A DNA stretch of 6,985 nt from an uncultured Aliterella sp. (GTDB lineage: Bacteria; Cyanobacteriota; Cyanobacteriia; Cyanobacteriales; Chroococcidiopsidaceae), in NCBI GenBank assembly GCA_905479905.1, contig CAJQOK010000085.1:1-6985 (forward strand). The letters are read 5' to 3'. The position numbers and the translations under genes are program-made. How positions within the stretch are numbered: the stretch's first letter is position 1; every line of letters starts with the position of its first letter. The notes under the pieces were generated by a model. The model saw only the letters and a program-made list of their open reading frames with translations. It searched no databases and was not told the origin of the DNA. This document shows positions 1 to 6,781 of the stretch, piece by piece.

Positions 1-1602
1 CAAGAGTATCCTATCGTTGCTCAGGCATTGCGGCAGAAACTAGAACTACCTGCGTCACAATCTCTTGAATTTGGTCTTCAATCCCTGCCATCGGGCAAGC
101 CAGAATTGACAGGAATTGACGGACTAGATGTATCGATAGCTCACTGCGATCGCTACTGTCTTGCGGTTGTGGGAGAATCTCCCCAAGGATGCGATATTGA
201 AGCTATTACTGTGCGGAATATAGAAAATTGGGTCGCAATACTTGGAGTTTCGCGCAGCCAAGTAGTAGAGGAACTGGTAAAACAGGGCGATACGCGCGAA
301 CGTGCTAGTACCCGCCTTTGGTCAGCCTTAGAAGCAGTCCGCAAAGCCTTCAACGGCACAAATCCAGAATTTACTATTGTCAAAAACGAAAACAACGTTG
401 TGCTGTTATATGCCTCTACATCAGCAGGTGAATGTCAAGTTGCGACTATGCCAATTCGCTTGACTCGACCTCCAGAGCGGATGATAGCAATAGTGATTCC
501 TCTACCAGTGAAAGTTTTAGCCAATTTAGCTGATAGTTCAATAGATTTAAGAAATCGCTATTCGTCTAGCTACACCAATGACGGGCCGCAAGGACAACCC
601 GTTTACCAACAAAGGTTTCAGGTGAGTTTTAAAGAAAGTGGCAGCATTAGCCGTCACATTTATTTCTCTCAATATTTTCGCTGGATTGGTAAAATTCGCG
701 AATTGCCTATGGAGCGCATTGCTTCGGAGGTACTTACCGACTTTATTAGCGGCGATTGGGGTATGGTTACTAATGCTGTAAGTCTGCGCGTACTGGGCGA
801 AGCTACTGCTTACGATACGATTCAAGCACGAGCTTGGTTAGGTAGCATCGCAGGATCGTCTTTTACTACCTATATTGAGTTTTGCCAAGTTTTACCAGAC
901 AATTCATTAACAAGATTAGCGATCGCCGATGTGAGGGCAACTTGGGTACAACTAAAAAGCTATGGCGTACCTGCGCCTATGCCATTTCCGATTTATTTGA
1001 AAGAGTATCTAGATAGCTTTGCTGCTCAACAGCCCGTTAACTTAGATATTAAGCACCCAGAAACTTTACTACTGCCAGCATTGCCTGCTAGTTTGCATCT
1101 AGACTTAGGAGCGCTTATCTCAAAGACTATACCTGCTAATAGCCGTTATGGTAAGTTATTACGCTCTGAGGTATTTCAAACTACTTTAGAAGAATCTAAC
1201 TTAGTTGGTAATGTTTACTACGGCAACTATTTCATCTGGCAAGGGCGAATTTTAGACTTATTTCTTTATTCCGTTGCCCCGGAATACTTGCGAGTGTCTA
1301 ATGCTCAAGGTGAGATGCTGTGTTTGTACACGCGGATGGATTACCTCCGCGAAGCAATGCCCTTTGATCGCATTCGTACTTTACTTTACGTGCAATCAGT
1401 TTTTGAATGCGGAGCAGTTTTTAACTTCGAGTTTTTTCGCGAGCAACCCGACGGTAGCCTAGAAAAACTACATATAGGACAACAAGAAGTTGCTTGGGTA
1501 GAACGCCAATCAGACGGCACTGCGGTTGCTGCACCTCTGCCACCAGCAATCAGGCGAAGTCTTCTACAAACTCCCAAAAATAAGCCAATGCCAACAGCTT
1601 AA
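1..1602 (+). CDS. C-terminal part of a probable iterative type I polyketide synthase (PPTase domain plus two hot-dog thioesterase-like domains), 5' end outside window
   Basis: The reading frame is open from base 1 with no stop upstream, so the gene starts outside the window; 533 codons are visible and the TTG at 28 is not a convincing start. Residues about 35-190 hold a 4'-phosphopantetheinyl transferase domain: SIAHC (45-49), GCDIE (63-67, the D-x-E metal site) and WSALEAVRKAF (107-117). Residues about 200-327 and 383-517 are two hot-dog domains. The second carries NLVGNVYYGNY and WQGR (400-416), as I know them from enediyne thioesterases of the SgcE10/CalE7 type. In PksE-type and PUFA-type synthases a C-terminal PPTase activates the carrier domain in the same protein, and the thioesterase releases the chain by hydrolysis. 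The protein is presumably cytosolic. The PKS assignment is inferred, because ketosynthase, acyltransferase and carrier domains are not in view; a stand-alone PPTase-thioesterase protein is the alternative. The PPTase and second hot-dog calls are firm. Confidence 0.75.
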   Translation, partial: QEYPIVAQALRQKLELPASQSLEFGLQSLPSGKPELTGIDGLDVSIAHCDRYCLAVVGESPQGCDIEAITVRNIENWVAILGVSRSQVVEELVKQGDTRERASTRLWSALEAVRKAFNGTNPEFTIVKNENNVVLLYASTSAGECQVATMPIRLTRPPERMIAIVIPLPVKVLANLADSSIDLRNRYSSSYTNDGPQGQPVYQQRFQVSFKESGSISRHIYFSQYFRWIGKIRELPMERIASEVLTDFISGDWGMVTNAVSLRVLGEATAYDTIQARAWLGSIAGSSFTTYIEFCQVLPDNSLTRLAIADVRATWVQLKSYGVPAPMPFPIYLKEYLDSFAAQQPVNLDIKHPETLLLPALPASLHLDLGALISKTIPANSRYGKLLRSEVFQTTLEESNLVGNVYYGNYFIWQGRILDLFLYSVAPEYLRVSNAQGEMLCLYTRMDYLREAMPFDRIRTLLYVQSVFECGAVFNFEFFREQPDGSLEKLHIGQQEVAWVERQSDGTAVAAPLPPAIRRSLLQTPKNKPMPTA

Positions 1603-1610
1603 CAAAAAAA

Positions 1611-1641
1611 TTGAACACTTGTATAAAACTTTCGCTATAGT
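1611..1641 (+). promoter_or_regulatory. possible sigma70-type promoter for the RTX gene
   Basis: TTGAAC (1611-1616) and TATAGT (1636-1641) resemble -35 and -10 boxes in the 119-base gap between the synthase stop and the RTX start. The 19-base spacer is longer than the ideal 17. A second AT-rich box, TATAAA, lies at 1622-1627. A transcript would have a leader of about 75 bases. The AT-rich background makes chance matches likely. Confidence 0.3.
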
Positions 1642-1707
1642 AAAAAGCAATGCTCAAAAGCCCAATTTCGGCTGAGTCGCGGTCAAGAATTACAGGTTTA
1701 TAAGTGT

Positions 1708-1713
1708 AAGGAG
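1708..1713 (+). promoter_or_regulatory. ribosome binding site fixing the GTG start of the RTX gene
   Basis: AAGGAG ends 8 bases before GTG at 1722, a strong Shine-Dalgarno match at good spacing. It decides the GTG start, since the next in-frame ATG is about 68 codons into the repeat array. Confidence 0.75.
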
Positions 1714-1721
1714 ATCTCCGA

Positions 1722-2690
1722 GTGGAAGAATTTTTGATTAATTACGTCAACGGTACGCTAGGGAACGATCTTTTGCTGGGTAGCAATAAAAATGACGCAA
1801 TTAATGGCGATGCTGGCAACGATCTACTCATTGCTAATTTAGGAGATGATGCCCTAAATGGTGGTGATGGTAACGATGCCCTCTTTGGCGGTGCTGGTGT
1901 CGATGTCCTCAATGGCGGTTTGGGGGAAGACACAATGTTTGGTGAGGAGGGACTCAATGCTCTTTTTGGCAGTGATGGTAATGATGCCATGTTTGGAGGC
2001 CCCGACCAAGATGGTATGTCTGGCGGTACGGGCAATGATGCCCTCTTTGGCGGTAGCGGACTTAACTCCATGAATGGCGATGCTGGTAGCGATGTCTTAT
2101 TTGGTGGAGCAGACAACGATGTCCTCAATGCTGGCGCTGGGGACGATGCCATATTTGGTAACAGTGGCAACGACGTTTTAGTAGGAGATGTGGGCAATGA
2201 TGTCATTTTTGGTGGCGAAGGAGATGATCGCATTAATGGCGGCAGCAATAATGATGCCATTTATGGTGAAGCTGGCAATGATGTGATTATCGGTGGCGAT
2301 AGCAACGATATTTTAATTGGTGGCGATGGTAGTGACGTTTTAGTTAGTGGTACAGGAACAGATGTACTCACTGGAGGCTTAGGCTCGGATGCGTTTGGTC
2401 TATCAACCGCCGGAGGAAGCACTATTACTGATTTCACCTTTACAGAGGATGCTTTATTGGTTTCTGCCGCCGATTTTCAGGGCGGATTGACGGCAAATGC
2501 ACCCCTCGATGCATCTTTGTTTATCCTTGGCACTGCGGCTGCAAGTTCAAGCGATCGCTTTATCTATGACTCTGCCAGTGGTGGACTTTTCTTTGATACT
2601 GATGGTTTAGGTGGAGCAGAGCAAATTCAGATTGCTGGACTATCACCCAATGCAGGCTTAACCAGTAATAACTTTTTCGTTGTCAGTTAA
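1722..2690 (+). CDS. RTX (hemolysin-type calcium-binding repeat) protein without a recognisable enzymatic domain
   Basis: The product has 322 residues and starts at GTG behind a strong AAGGAG. After ten N-terminal residues, 24 consecutive nonapeptides (residues 11-226) follow the RTX consensus GGxGxDxxx. In this family such repeats bind calcium and fold into a parallel beta-roll outside the cell. The last 96 residues have no repeats and include [17 protein letters not shown] (residues 278-294), with a hydrophobic NNFFVVS end. I recognise this as the C-terminal module common on cyanobacterial RTX proteins; it probably carries the uncleaved type I secretion signal. There is no N-terminal signal peptide and no protease, lipase or toxin domain. 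No ABC transporter or membrane-fusion protein is in the window, so secretion would rely on a system encoded elsewhere. It probably acts as a surface-layer, adhesion or matrix protein, but the role is unknown. Any link to the neighbouring biosynthetic genes is unproven. Confidence 0.9.
   Translation: MEEFLINYVNGTLGNDLLLGSNKNDAINGDAGNDLLIANLGDDALNGGDGNDALFGGAGVDVLNGGLGEDTMFGEEGLNALFGSDGNDAMFGGPDQDGMSGGTGNDALFGGSGLNSMNGDAGSDVLFGGADNDVLNAGAGDDAIFGNSGNDVLVGDVGNDVIFGGEGDDRINGGSNNDAIYGEAGNDVIIGGDSNDILIGGDGSDVLVSGTGTDVLTGGLGSDAFGLSTAGGSTITDFTFTEDALLVSAADFQGGLTANAPLDASLFILGTAAASSSDRFIYDSASGGLFFDTDGLGGAEQIQIAGLSPNAGLTSNNFFVVS
1752..2399 (+). repeat. 24-unit RTX nonapeptide array (27-base units)
   Basis: Twenty-four coding units of 27 bases run without a register break, encoding GGxGxDxxx-type nonapeptides. 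The ninth position alternates: odd units mostly end in Phe (units 5, 7, 9, 11, 13, 15, 17) and even units mostly in Asn (2, 4, 6, 12, 14, 18). The real structural unit is therefore a pair of 18 residues (54 bases), one turn of a beta-roll. The DNA copies are diverged, so this is an old array rather than a recent expansion. Confidence 0.92.
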
Positions 2691-2730
2691 AAAACCTGCT
2701 CGGAGCGAACAACACGCCAAGCTTAAATAA

Positions 2731-3119
2731 AAGAGATCGCTTTTAAAAATTCTCAATCCAAAAATCCATGGGTATTTACATTATGGTGTAGTCATTCTCT
2801 TTTTAGCTGCACTAACTTTATTTGGATTAACGGGCATTCCGGCAACCATTGCTTATACTCTTGCGGTAGTTCATTTATTGGTCACAGTAATTACGGCTTT
2901 TCCCTTAAGTATTGTCCAACTACTCCCCTTGCCGTTACATGGCGCGATCAAAAATTAGTTGTTTCTTTTGCCTTAGTCGCCTTGCCGTAGATTTTTTGGT
3001 TTGCCTCCGATCTAGCTGCTCGTAACTTTTACATTGCTGCGGGCGTATTGATTTTTGCAGTTTGGCTAATTACCGACTACAAAGCGATCGCTATGAAAAA
3101 AATTCCAGATCGATTTTAA
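2731..3119 (+). pseudogene. decayed gene for a small multi-pass membrane protein (SPW-repeat-like)
   Basis: Read across two frames, this stretch encodes one coherent hydrophobic protein of about 125 residues with about four membrane segments. The first half (from 2731) reads KIHGYLHYGVVILFLAALTL, then continues to PLPLHGAIK, and meets TAG at 2956. The second half continues in another frame from about 2952 as KLVVSFALVALP, then a TAG at 2988 where a Trp would fit, then IFWFASDLAARNFYIAAG, and ends at TAA 3117-3119. One extra A in the run at 2950-2954 would rejoin the frames. No start codon lies between the upstream in-frame TAA (2728) and the first recognisable residues, so the start is also lost. 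From memory it resembles small cyanobacterial membrane proteins with SPW-type repeats, whose function is unknown. Three independent lesions make a sequencing slip an unlikely full explanation. It accounts for most of the 484-base gap between the RTX gene and the first halogenase. Confidence 0.75.
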
Positions 3120-3124
3120 GACTA

Positions 3125-3155
3125 TTTACATTGCCCACAATTGTTGAGCTATATT
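3125..3155 (+). promoter_or_regulatory. weak candidate promoter upstream of the first halogenase-like gene
   Basis: TTTACA (3125-3130) and TATATT (3150-3155) could serve as -35 and -10 boxes with a long 19-base spacer. They lie in the 55 bases between the decayed membrane gene and the first halogenase. Position supports it, because the upstream gene is dead and transcription should start here or read through from further upstream. The sequence match alone is weak. Confidence 0.25.
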
Positions 3156-3163
3156 CTATTACC

Positions 3164-3168
3164 AGGAG
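3164..3168 (+). promoter_or_regulatory. ribosome binding site of the first halogenase-like gene
   Basis: AGGAG lies 6 bases before ATG 3175, a strong site that supports this start. The second paralogue lacks a comparable site: only a weak AGAA precedes ATG 5006. The two enzymes may therefore be translated at different levels from one message. Confidence 0.7.
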
Positions 3169-3174
3169 AGACAA

Positions 3175-4941
3175 ATGATTCATACTGAGTCTGAATATGA
3201 CGTTGTTATCATGGGCGCAGGATTTGCAGGTGTTTGCCAAGCTCGACACTTGATGATGAAAATTCCCAACATTCGCGTAGCTTTGGTTGACCCACGCCCT
3301 CCCCAGCGTACTGATAAAGACTTAAAAGTAGGCGAATCTACAATCGAAATTGCCTCGTTATTTTTAGCAAAAGAGTTAGGTTTAAGGGAATATTTAATTG
3401 AAAACCATGCTCCCAAACAAGGGTTAAACTTTCACTGGGCAAAAGATGCAGCTAAAACTGAAACCCTAGACGACTATTACCATACTGGCTCTAATCGCCA
3501 AGTTCCCATTCCCTCTTATCAAATCAATAGAGCAAAGTTTGAGCGCGATTTGTTAGAGATGGATCGAGAAATGGGCGCAGAATTTTATCATGGGCAAGTT
3601 GTAGATGTAGACCTTACCCCTAATGATGCACTCAAAACCGTAGAAATTAAGGTTGGTAGCGATCGCTTGTCTTTAAAAGCAAAACACGTAATTGATGCTG
3701 CTGGGCGGCGTTTTATCATCGGACGCAAGACCGATAATTTGATTGTTGATCCCGAAGACTTGATGGGGCTTGACACTGGTGCAGCTTGGATGCGCGTGAG
3801 AAACGTAGATCGCACTCTATTCCATGACGGACACGATCCTTTGGGGGCAACTACAAGCCACTACTACGCCACCAATCACTATTTTGGTCAAGGTCATTGG
3901 ATTTGGATGATTCCCATTGATACAGAGACAATGGATCTATCTATTGGCATTATTCACCATCACAATGTACTGTCTGCGGAACAAGTTAACACGCGAGAAA
4001 AATTCTTAGGATTTTTGAAAGCTAATCACACAATCCTTTCTGATATTATTGAAAGTAGTGAAGTAGTGGACTTTAATTACTGGGGCAAACTCGCTCACCG
4101 CAGTAAAACCATGTTTTCCACCGATAATTGGTATGTTATTGGTGATGCAGCTTACATTCTTGATGCTTTTTATTCTTACGGAACAACGACGGTGGCGCTT
4201 GCAATTGAAGGCGTTACTGAAATTATTAGAGCCAAACTAGCAAAAGAAGCAGATGCGGAGCAAAAACGCGCTGCCTACAATGAGTTCAACCTTGCCTACG
4301 CTCGTAGTGTTAACTGTCTCTATCGAGGACACGCAAACCAGCTAGGTCACGCCAGCATCATGAGTTGGCGCATTTACTTTGAATATATGTGGTGGTTTGG
4401 CGTACAAGTACCAATGTACGTTGGTAAATGGCATCTAGATATGACGTTTATTCCGATCTTTTTGAAAACGCTTAATAGTAATGTGGATGGTTTGTTTGCA
4501 GATTTGTGTAAACAGTTCGACCAGTTAGTAGAGCGCGATGCCAATATTGGGCTAATGGATTGTTACCGCGCCGACCAATTGATCGGCGGTTATCATACGC
4601 TCAAGCACTTCGACGACTTCCTCGAAAACGCTAAAATTGAACCATTGCGATGCAATGTTTTTGCTGGTTTAAAACAGACTTGTTTTTATGTTGCAGTTTG
4701 GTACGTGATGTTTCAGTGGAAAGGGTTTGGAATAGCTGGTATTTTGCGTCCTCAAAGTATTTACCATGTACTAAGACTGTTGGGACTATCTATGCAAGCT
4801 ACTATTGGCGAACTGATTTATAAATCTAAAACCAAAGGTCTATCTGCCAATACAGAAGTAGAGCAGATGCGTCAAGAGTTTAAAAGCTACCATTATCAGC
4901 CCAAACTCCAACCCTGGATGACGACAACTAACCAATCATAA
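3175..4941 (+). CDS. flavin-dependent halogenase-like oxidoreductase, first tandem copy
   Basis: The product has 588 residues. GAGFAG (14-19) is the FAD-binding GxGxxG of a Rossmann fold, followed by KVGEST (51-56). WIWMIP (242-247) matches WxWxIP, the motif that separates flavin-dependent halogenases from related monooxygenases. Lys81 in PKQGLNFHW sits where Trp halogenases such as PrnA and RebH place their catalytic Lys79. GDAA (323-326) is the second FAD motif. The family uses reduced FAD from a partner reductase, O2 and chloride or bromide to make hypohalous acid, which halogenates electron-rich or carrier-bound substrates. The loop after GDAA reads IxxAxxSxG (328-336) instead of the usual FxxPxxSxG, and Tyr333 replaces the catalytic Glu of Trp halogenases. 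Tryptophan is therefore an unlikely substrate. Residues about 375-588 form an aromatic-rich, probably helical region with a hydrophobic stretch at 501-524. No partner flavin reductase is in the window. A non-halogenating FAD monooxygenase remains possible. Confidence 0.8.
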   Translation: MIHTESEYDVVIMGAGFAGVCQARHLMMKIPNIRVALVDPRPPQRTDKDLKVGESTIEIASLFLAKELGLREYLIENHAPKQGLNFHWAKDAAKTETLDDYYHTGSNRQVPIPSYQINRAKFERDLLEMDREMGAEFYHGQVVDVDLTPNDALKTVEIKVGSDRLSLKAKHVIDAAGRRFIIGRKTDNLIVDPEDLMGLDTGAAWMRVRNVDRTLFHDGHDPLGATTSHYYATNHYFGQGHWIWMIPIDTETMDLSIGIIHHHNVLSAEQVNTREKFLGFLKANHTILSDIIESSEVVDFNYWGKLAHRSKTMFSTDNWYVIGDAAYILDAFYSYGTTTVALAIEGVTEIIRAKLAKEADAEQKRAAYNEFNLAYARSVNCLYRGHANQLGHASIMSWRIYFEYMWWFGVQVPMYVGKWHLDMTFIPIFLKTLNSNVDGLFADLCKQFDQLVERDANIGLMDCYRADQLIGGYHTLKHFDDFLENAKIEPLRCNVFAGLKQTCFYVAVWYVMFQWKGFGIAGILRPQSIYHVLRLLGLSMQATIGELIYKSKTKGLSANTEVEQMRQEFKSYHYQPKLQPWMTTTNQS

Positions 4942-5005
4942 TAGTTTTTTTTGTTTGCCGAGCTACATCCTACCGATCTAAAACGCTGTATTAATTAGAA
5001 CAAAC

Positions 5006-6769
5006 ATGGATACCAGTCTTACTCAATCGCACGAATATGATGTTGTAATTATGGGAGCAGGGTTTGCAGGGGTGTGTCAAGCTCGGCATCTGCTCTTGAC
5101 TATTCCAAATATTAAAGTTGCGATCGTCGATCCTCGTTCCCCTGAACGCTCGGAAGAAAAAGACCTAAAAATAGGCGAATCGCTAATTGAAGTTGCTGCT
5201 CTGTTTTTATGCAAAGAGTTAGGACTGCACGATTATCTAATTGAAAATCATACTCCAAAGTCTGGCTTGAATTTTCATTGGTCTAAAAATCCCGCTTGTA
5301 CGCAGCGTCTTGAGGATTACTATCATGTTTGGGCAAATCGCCAAACTCCGATTTCGTCTTTTCATATCAATCGGGCAAAGTTTGAGCAAGACGTATTGAG
5401 AATGAATAAGGACATGGGAGCGGTGTTCTACAACGGACGAGTTGTTGATACTGAGCTAACACCTGGCGATGCGGTTAAATCAGTCAAGGTTAAACGAGGT
5501 GACGAATACATTATGCTTCATGCCAATCACATAATTGATGCCGCCGGACGTAAGTTTTTGATTGGGCGTAAGACTGATAATCTCTTGTTTGGGTCGGAGA
5601 ATTTACTAGGTTTAAATAACGGTTCTGCGTGGCTGAGGGTTAAAAACGTCGATCGCACGATCTTTCAAGATGGTTATAAGCCGCTTGGTACTTTCTCTAG
5701 CCCTTACTATGCTACCAATCATTTCTTTGGTCATGGTCATTGGCTGTGGATGATACCGATTGATCGTCACTCAATGGAACTTTCTATTGGCGTAGTTCAC
5801 CATCATAATGTTATTCCCTCCGAAAATCTAGATAGTCAGGGCAAATTTAAGTCATTTTTAAAAGCAAATCACTCTGTTCTCGATCGAGTTATTGACAGTG
5901 GCAACATTGTTGATTTTCACTACTGGCCAAAACTGGCTCACCGCAGTAAAGTTCTTTTTTCTCCTGATAATTGGTATGTGATTGGGGATGCTGCACATAT
6001 TTTCGATGCTTTCTACTCTTATGGCACGACAATGATTGCGTTTGCTATAGAGGGTGTCACCGAGATCGTTCGCGCCAAATTAGCAATTGAAGCAGACGCA
6101 GAGCAAAAACGTTCTGCCTACAACGACTTCAACCAAGCCTACGCCCGTAGCGTTAACTGTTTGTATCGGGGGCATGAAAAACAGTTAGGTCATGCCAGCG
6201 TCATGAGTTGGCGGATTTATTTTGAATATATGTGGTGGTTTGGCGTACATATTCCAATGTACATTGGCAAATGGCATCTAAATTTACAATTTATTTCTCA
6301 ATATGTAAAGATCGCCAACAGCAATGTGGATGGTTTATTTGCCGACTTGTGCAAACAGTTCGATCAGTTAGTAGAGCGCGATGCCAATCTTGGGTTAATG
6401 GATTGCTATCGCGCCGATCAGCTTGTGGGCGGATACACTACTTTGAAGCATTTTGATGACTTCTTAGAAAACACAAAATTTGAACCGCGTCGGTGCAACG
6501 TATTTGCCAGCATGAAGCAAGCTTATTTCTATATTGCTGTTTGGTATATAGTGTTTCAGTGGAAAGGATTTGGAATAGCTGGAATACTTGCTCCCAAACA
6601 TATTTACTATATGTGTCGGATGCTAGTATTGTCAGGCAAAGCTGCGATCGCTGAACTGATCTACAAATTTAAAATCAGAAAATTACCAGATAGCAGTCAG
6701 ATCGAAAAGATGCGTCAGGAATTTAAAACTTATAGAACCCATTTGATATCTCTGAGAAGTTTAGAGTAA
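5006..6769 (+). CDS. flavin-dependent halogenase-like oxidoreductase, second tandem copy
   Basis: The product has 587 residues and is a close paralogue of the gene 64 bases upstream, at roughly 70 percent identity by eye. It keeps GAGFAG (17-22), KIGES (55-59), Lys85 in PKSGLNFHW, WLWMIP (246-251, the halogenase WxWxIP), GDAA (327-330) and the same altered loop IxxAxxSxG (332-340). The C-terminal region 380-530 is the best-conserved part between the copies. The start at ATG 5006 is supported by alignment to the paralogue, although only a weak AGAA precedes it; co-transcription with the first copy is likely. The two ends diverge after FKTY (residues 573-576): the last 11 residues are unrelated to the paralogue's 16. 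The stop is only 12 bases before an IS transposase start, so the tail may be encoded by inserted IS DNA. The pair may act in sequence, as a heterodimer, or on different positions of one substrate; the sequence cannot say which. Confidence 0.8.
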   Translation: MDTSLTQSHEYDVVIMGAGFAGVCQARHLLLTIPNIKVAIVDPRSPERSEEKDLKIGESLIEVAALFLCKELGLHDYLIENHTPKSGLNFHWSKNPACTQRLEDYYHVWANRQTPISSFHINRAKFEQDVLRMNKDMGAVFYNGRVVDTELTPGDAVKSVKVKRGDEYIMLHANHIIDAAGRKFLIGRKTDNLLFGSENLLGLNNGSAWLRVKNVDRTIFQDGYKPLGTFSSPYYATNHFFGHGHWLWMIPIDRHSMELSIGVVHHHNVIPSENLDSQGKFKSFLKANHSVLDRVIDSGNIVDFHYWPKLAHRSKVLFSPDNWYVIGDAAHIFDAFYSYGTTMIAFAIEGVTEIVRAKLAIEADAEQKRSAYNDFNQAYARSVNCLYRGHEKQLGHASVMSWRIYFEYMWWFGVHIPMYIGKWHLNLQFISQYVKIANSNVDGLFADLCKQFDQLVERDANLGLMDCYRADQLVGGYTTLKHFDDFLENTKFEPRRCNVFASMKQAYFYIAVWYIVFQWKGFGIAGILAPKHIYYMCRMLVLSGKAAIAELIYKFKIRKLPDSSQIEKMRQEFKTYRTHLISLRSLE

Positions 6770-6781
6770 GAGCAGCTAAAA

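Noticed and set aside
547..825. Minus-strand open frame inside the synthase gene
   Set aside because: It lies opposite a well-supported hot-dog domain and shows no recognisable protein features.
28..1602. TTG at 28 as the true start of the first gene
   Set aside because: The frame is open to base 1 with sensible residues, no ribosome binding site precedes 28, and the PPTase domain would be left with a very short N-terminus.
1742..2260. 172-codon open frame on the minus strand opposite the RTX array
   Set aside because: It is a Pro/Ser/Leu-rich shadow of the repeated GGxGxD codons, with no ribosome binding site and no family resemblance.
1752..2399. Periodic sequence resembling a CRISPR or satellite array
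   Set aside because: The 27-base period is in frame and encodes RTX nonapeptides; units are degenerate and there are no spacers.
4945..4952. T8 run after the first halogenase stop as a rho-independent terminator
   Set aside because: I find no GC-rich hairpin just upstream of the T run, so termination is not supported and co-transcription with the second copy is more likely.
4955..4994. Separate promoter for the second halogenase (TTGCCG and TATTAA)
   Set aside because: The 28-base spacing is far from usable, and no better pair of boxes is present in the 64-base gap.
6232..6456. 74-codon open frame inside the second halogenase
   Set aside because: It is an out-of-frame shadow of a strongly conserved coding region.
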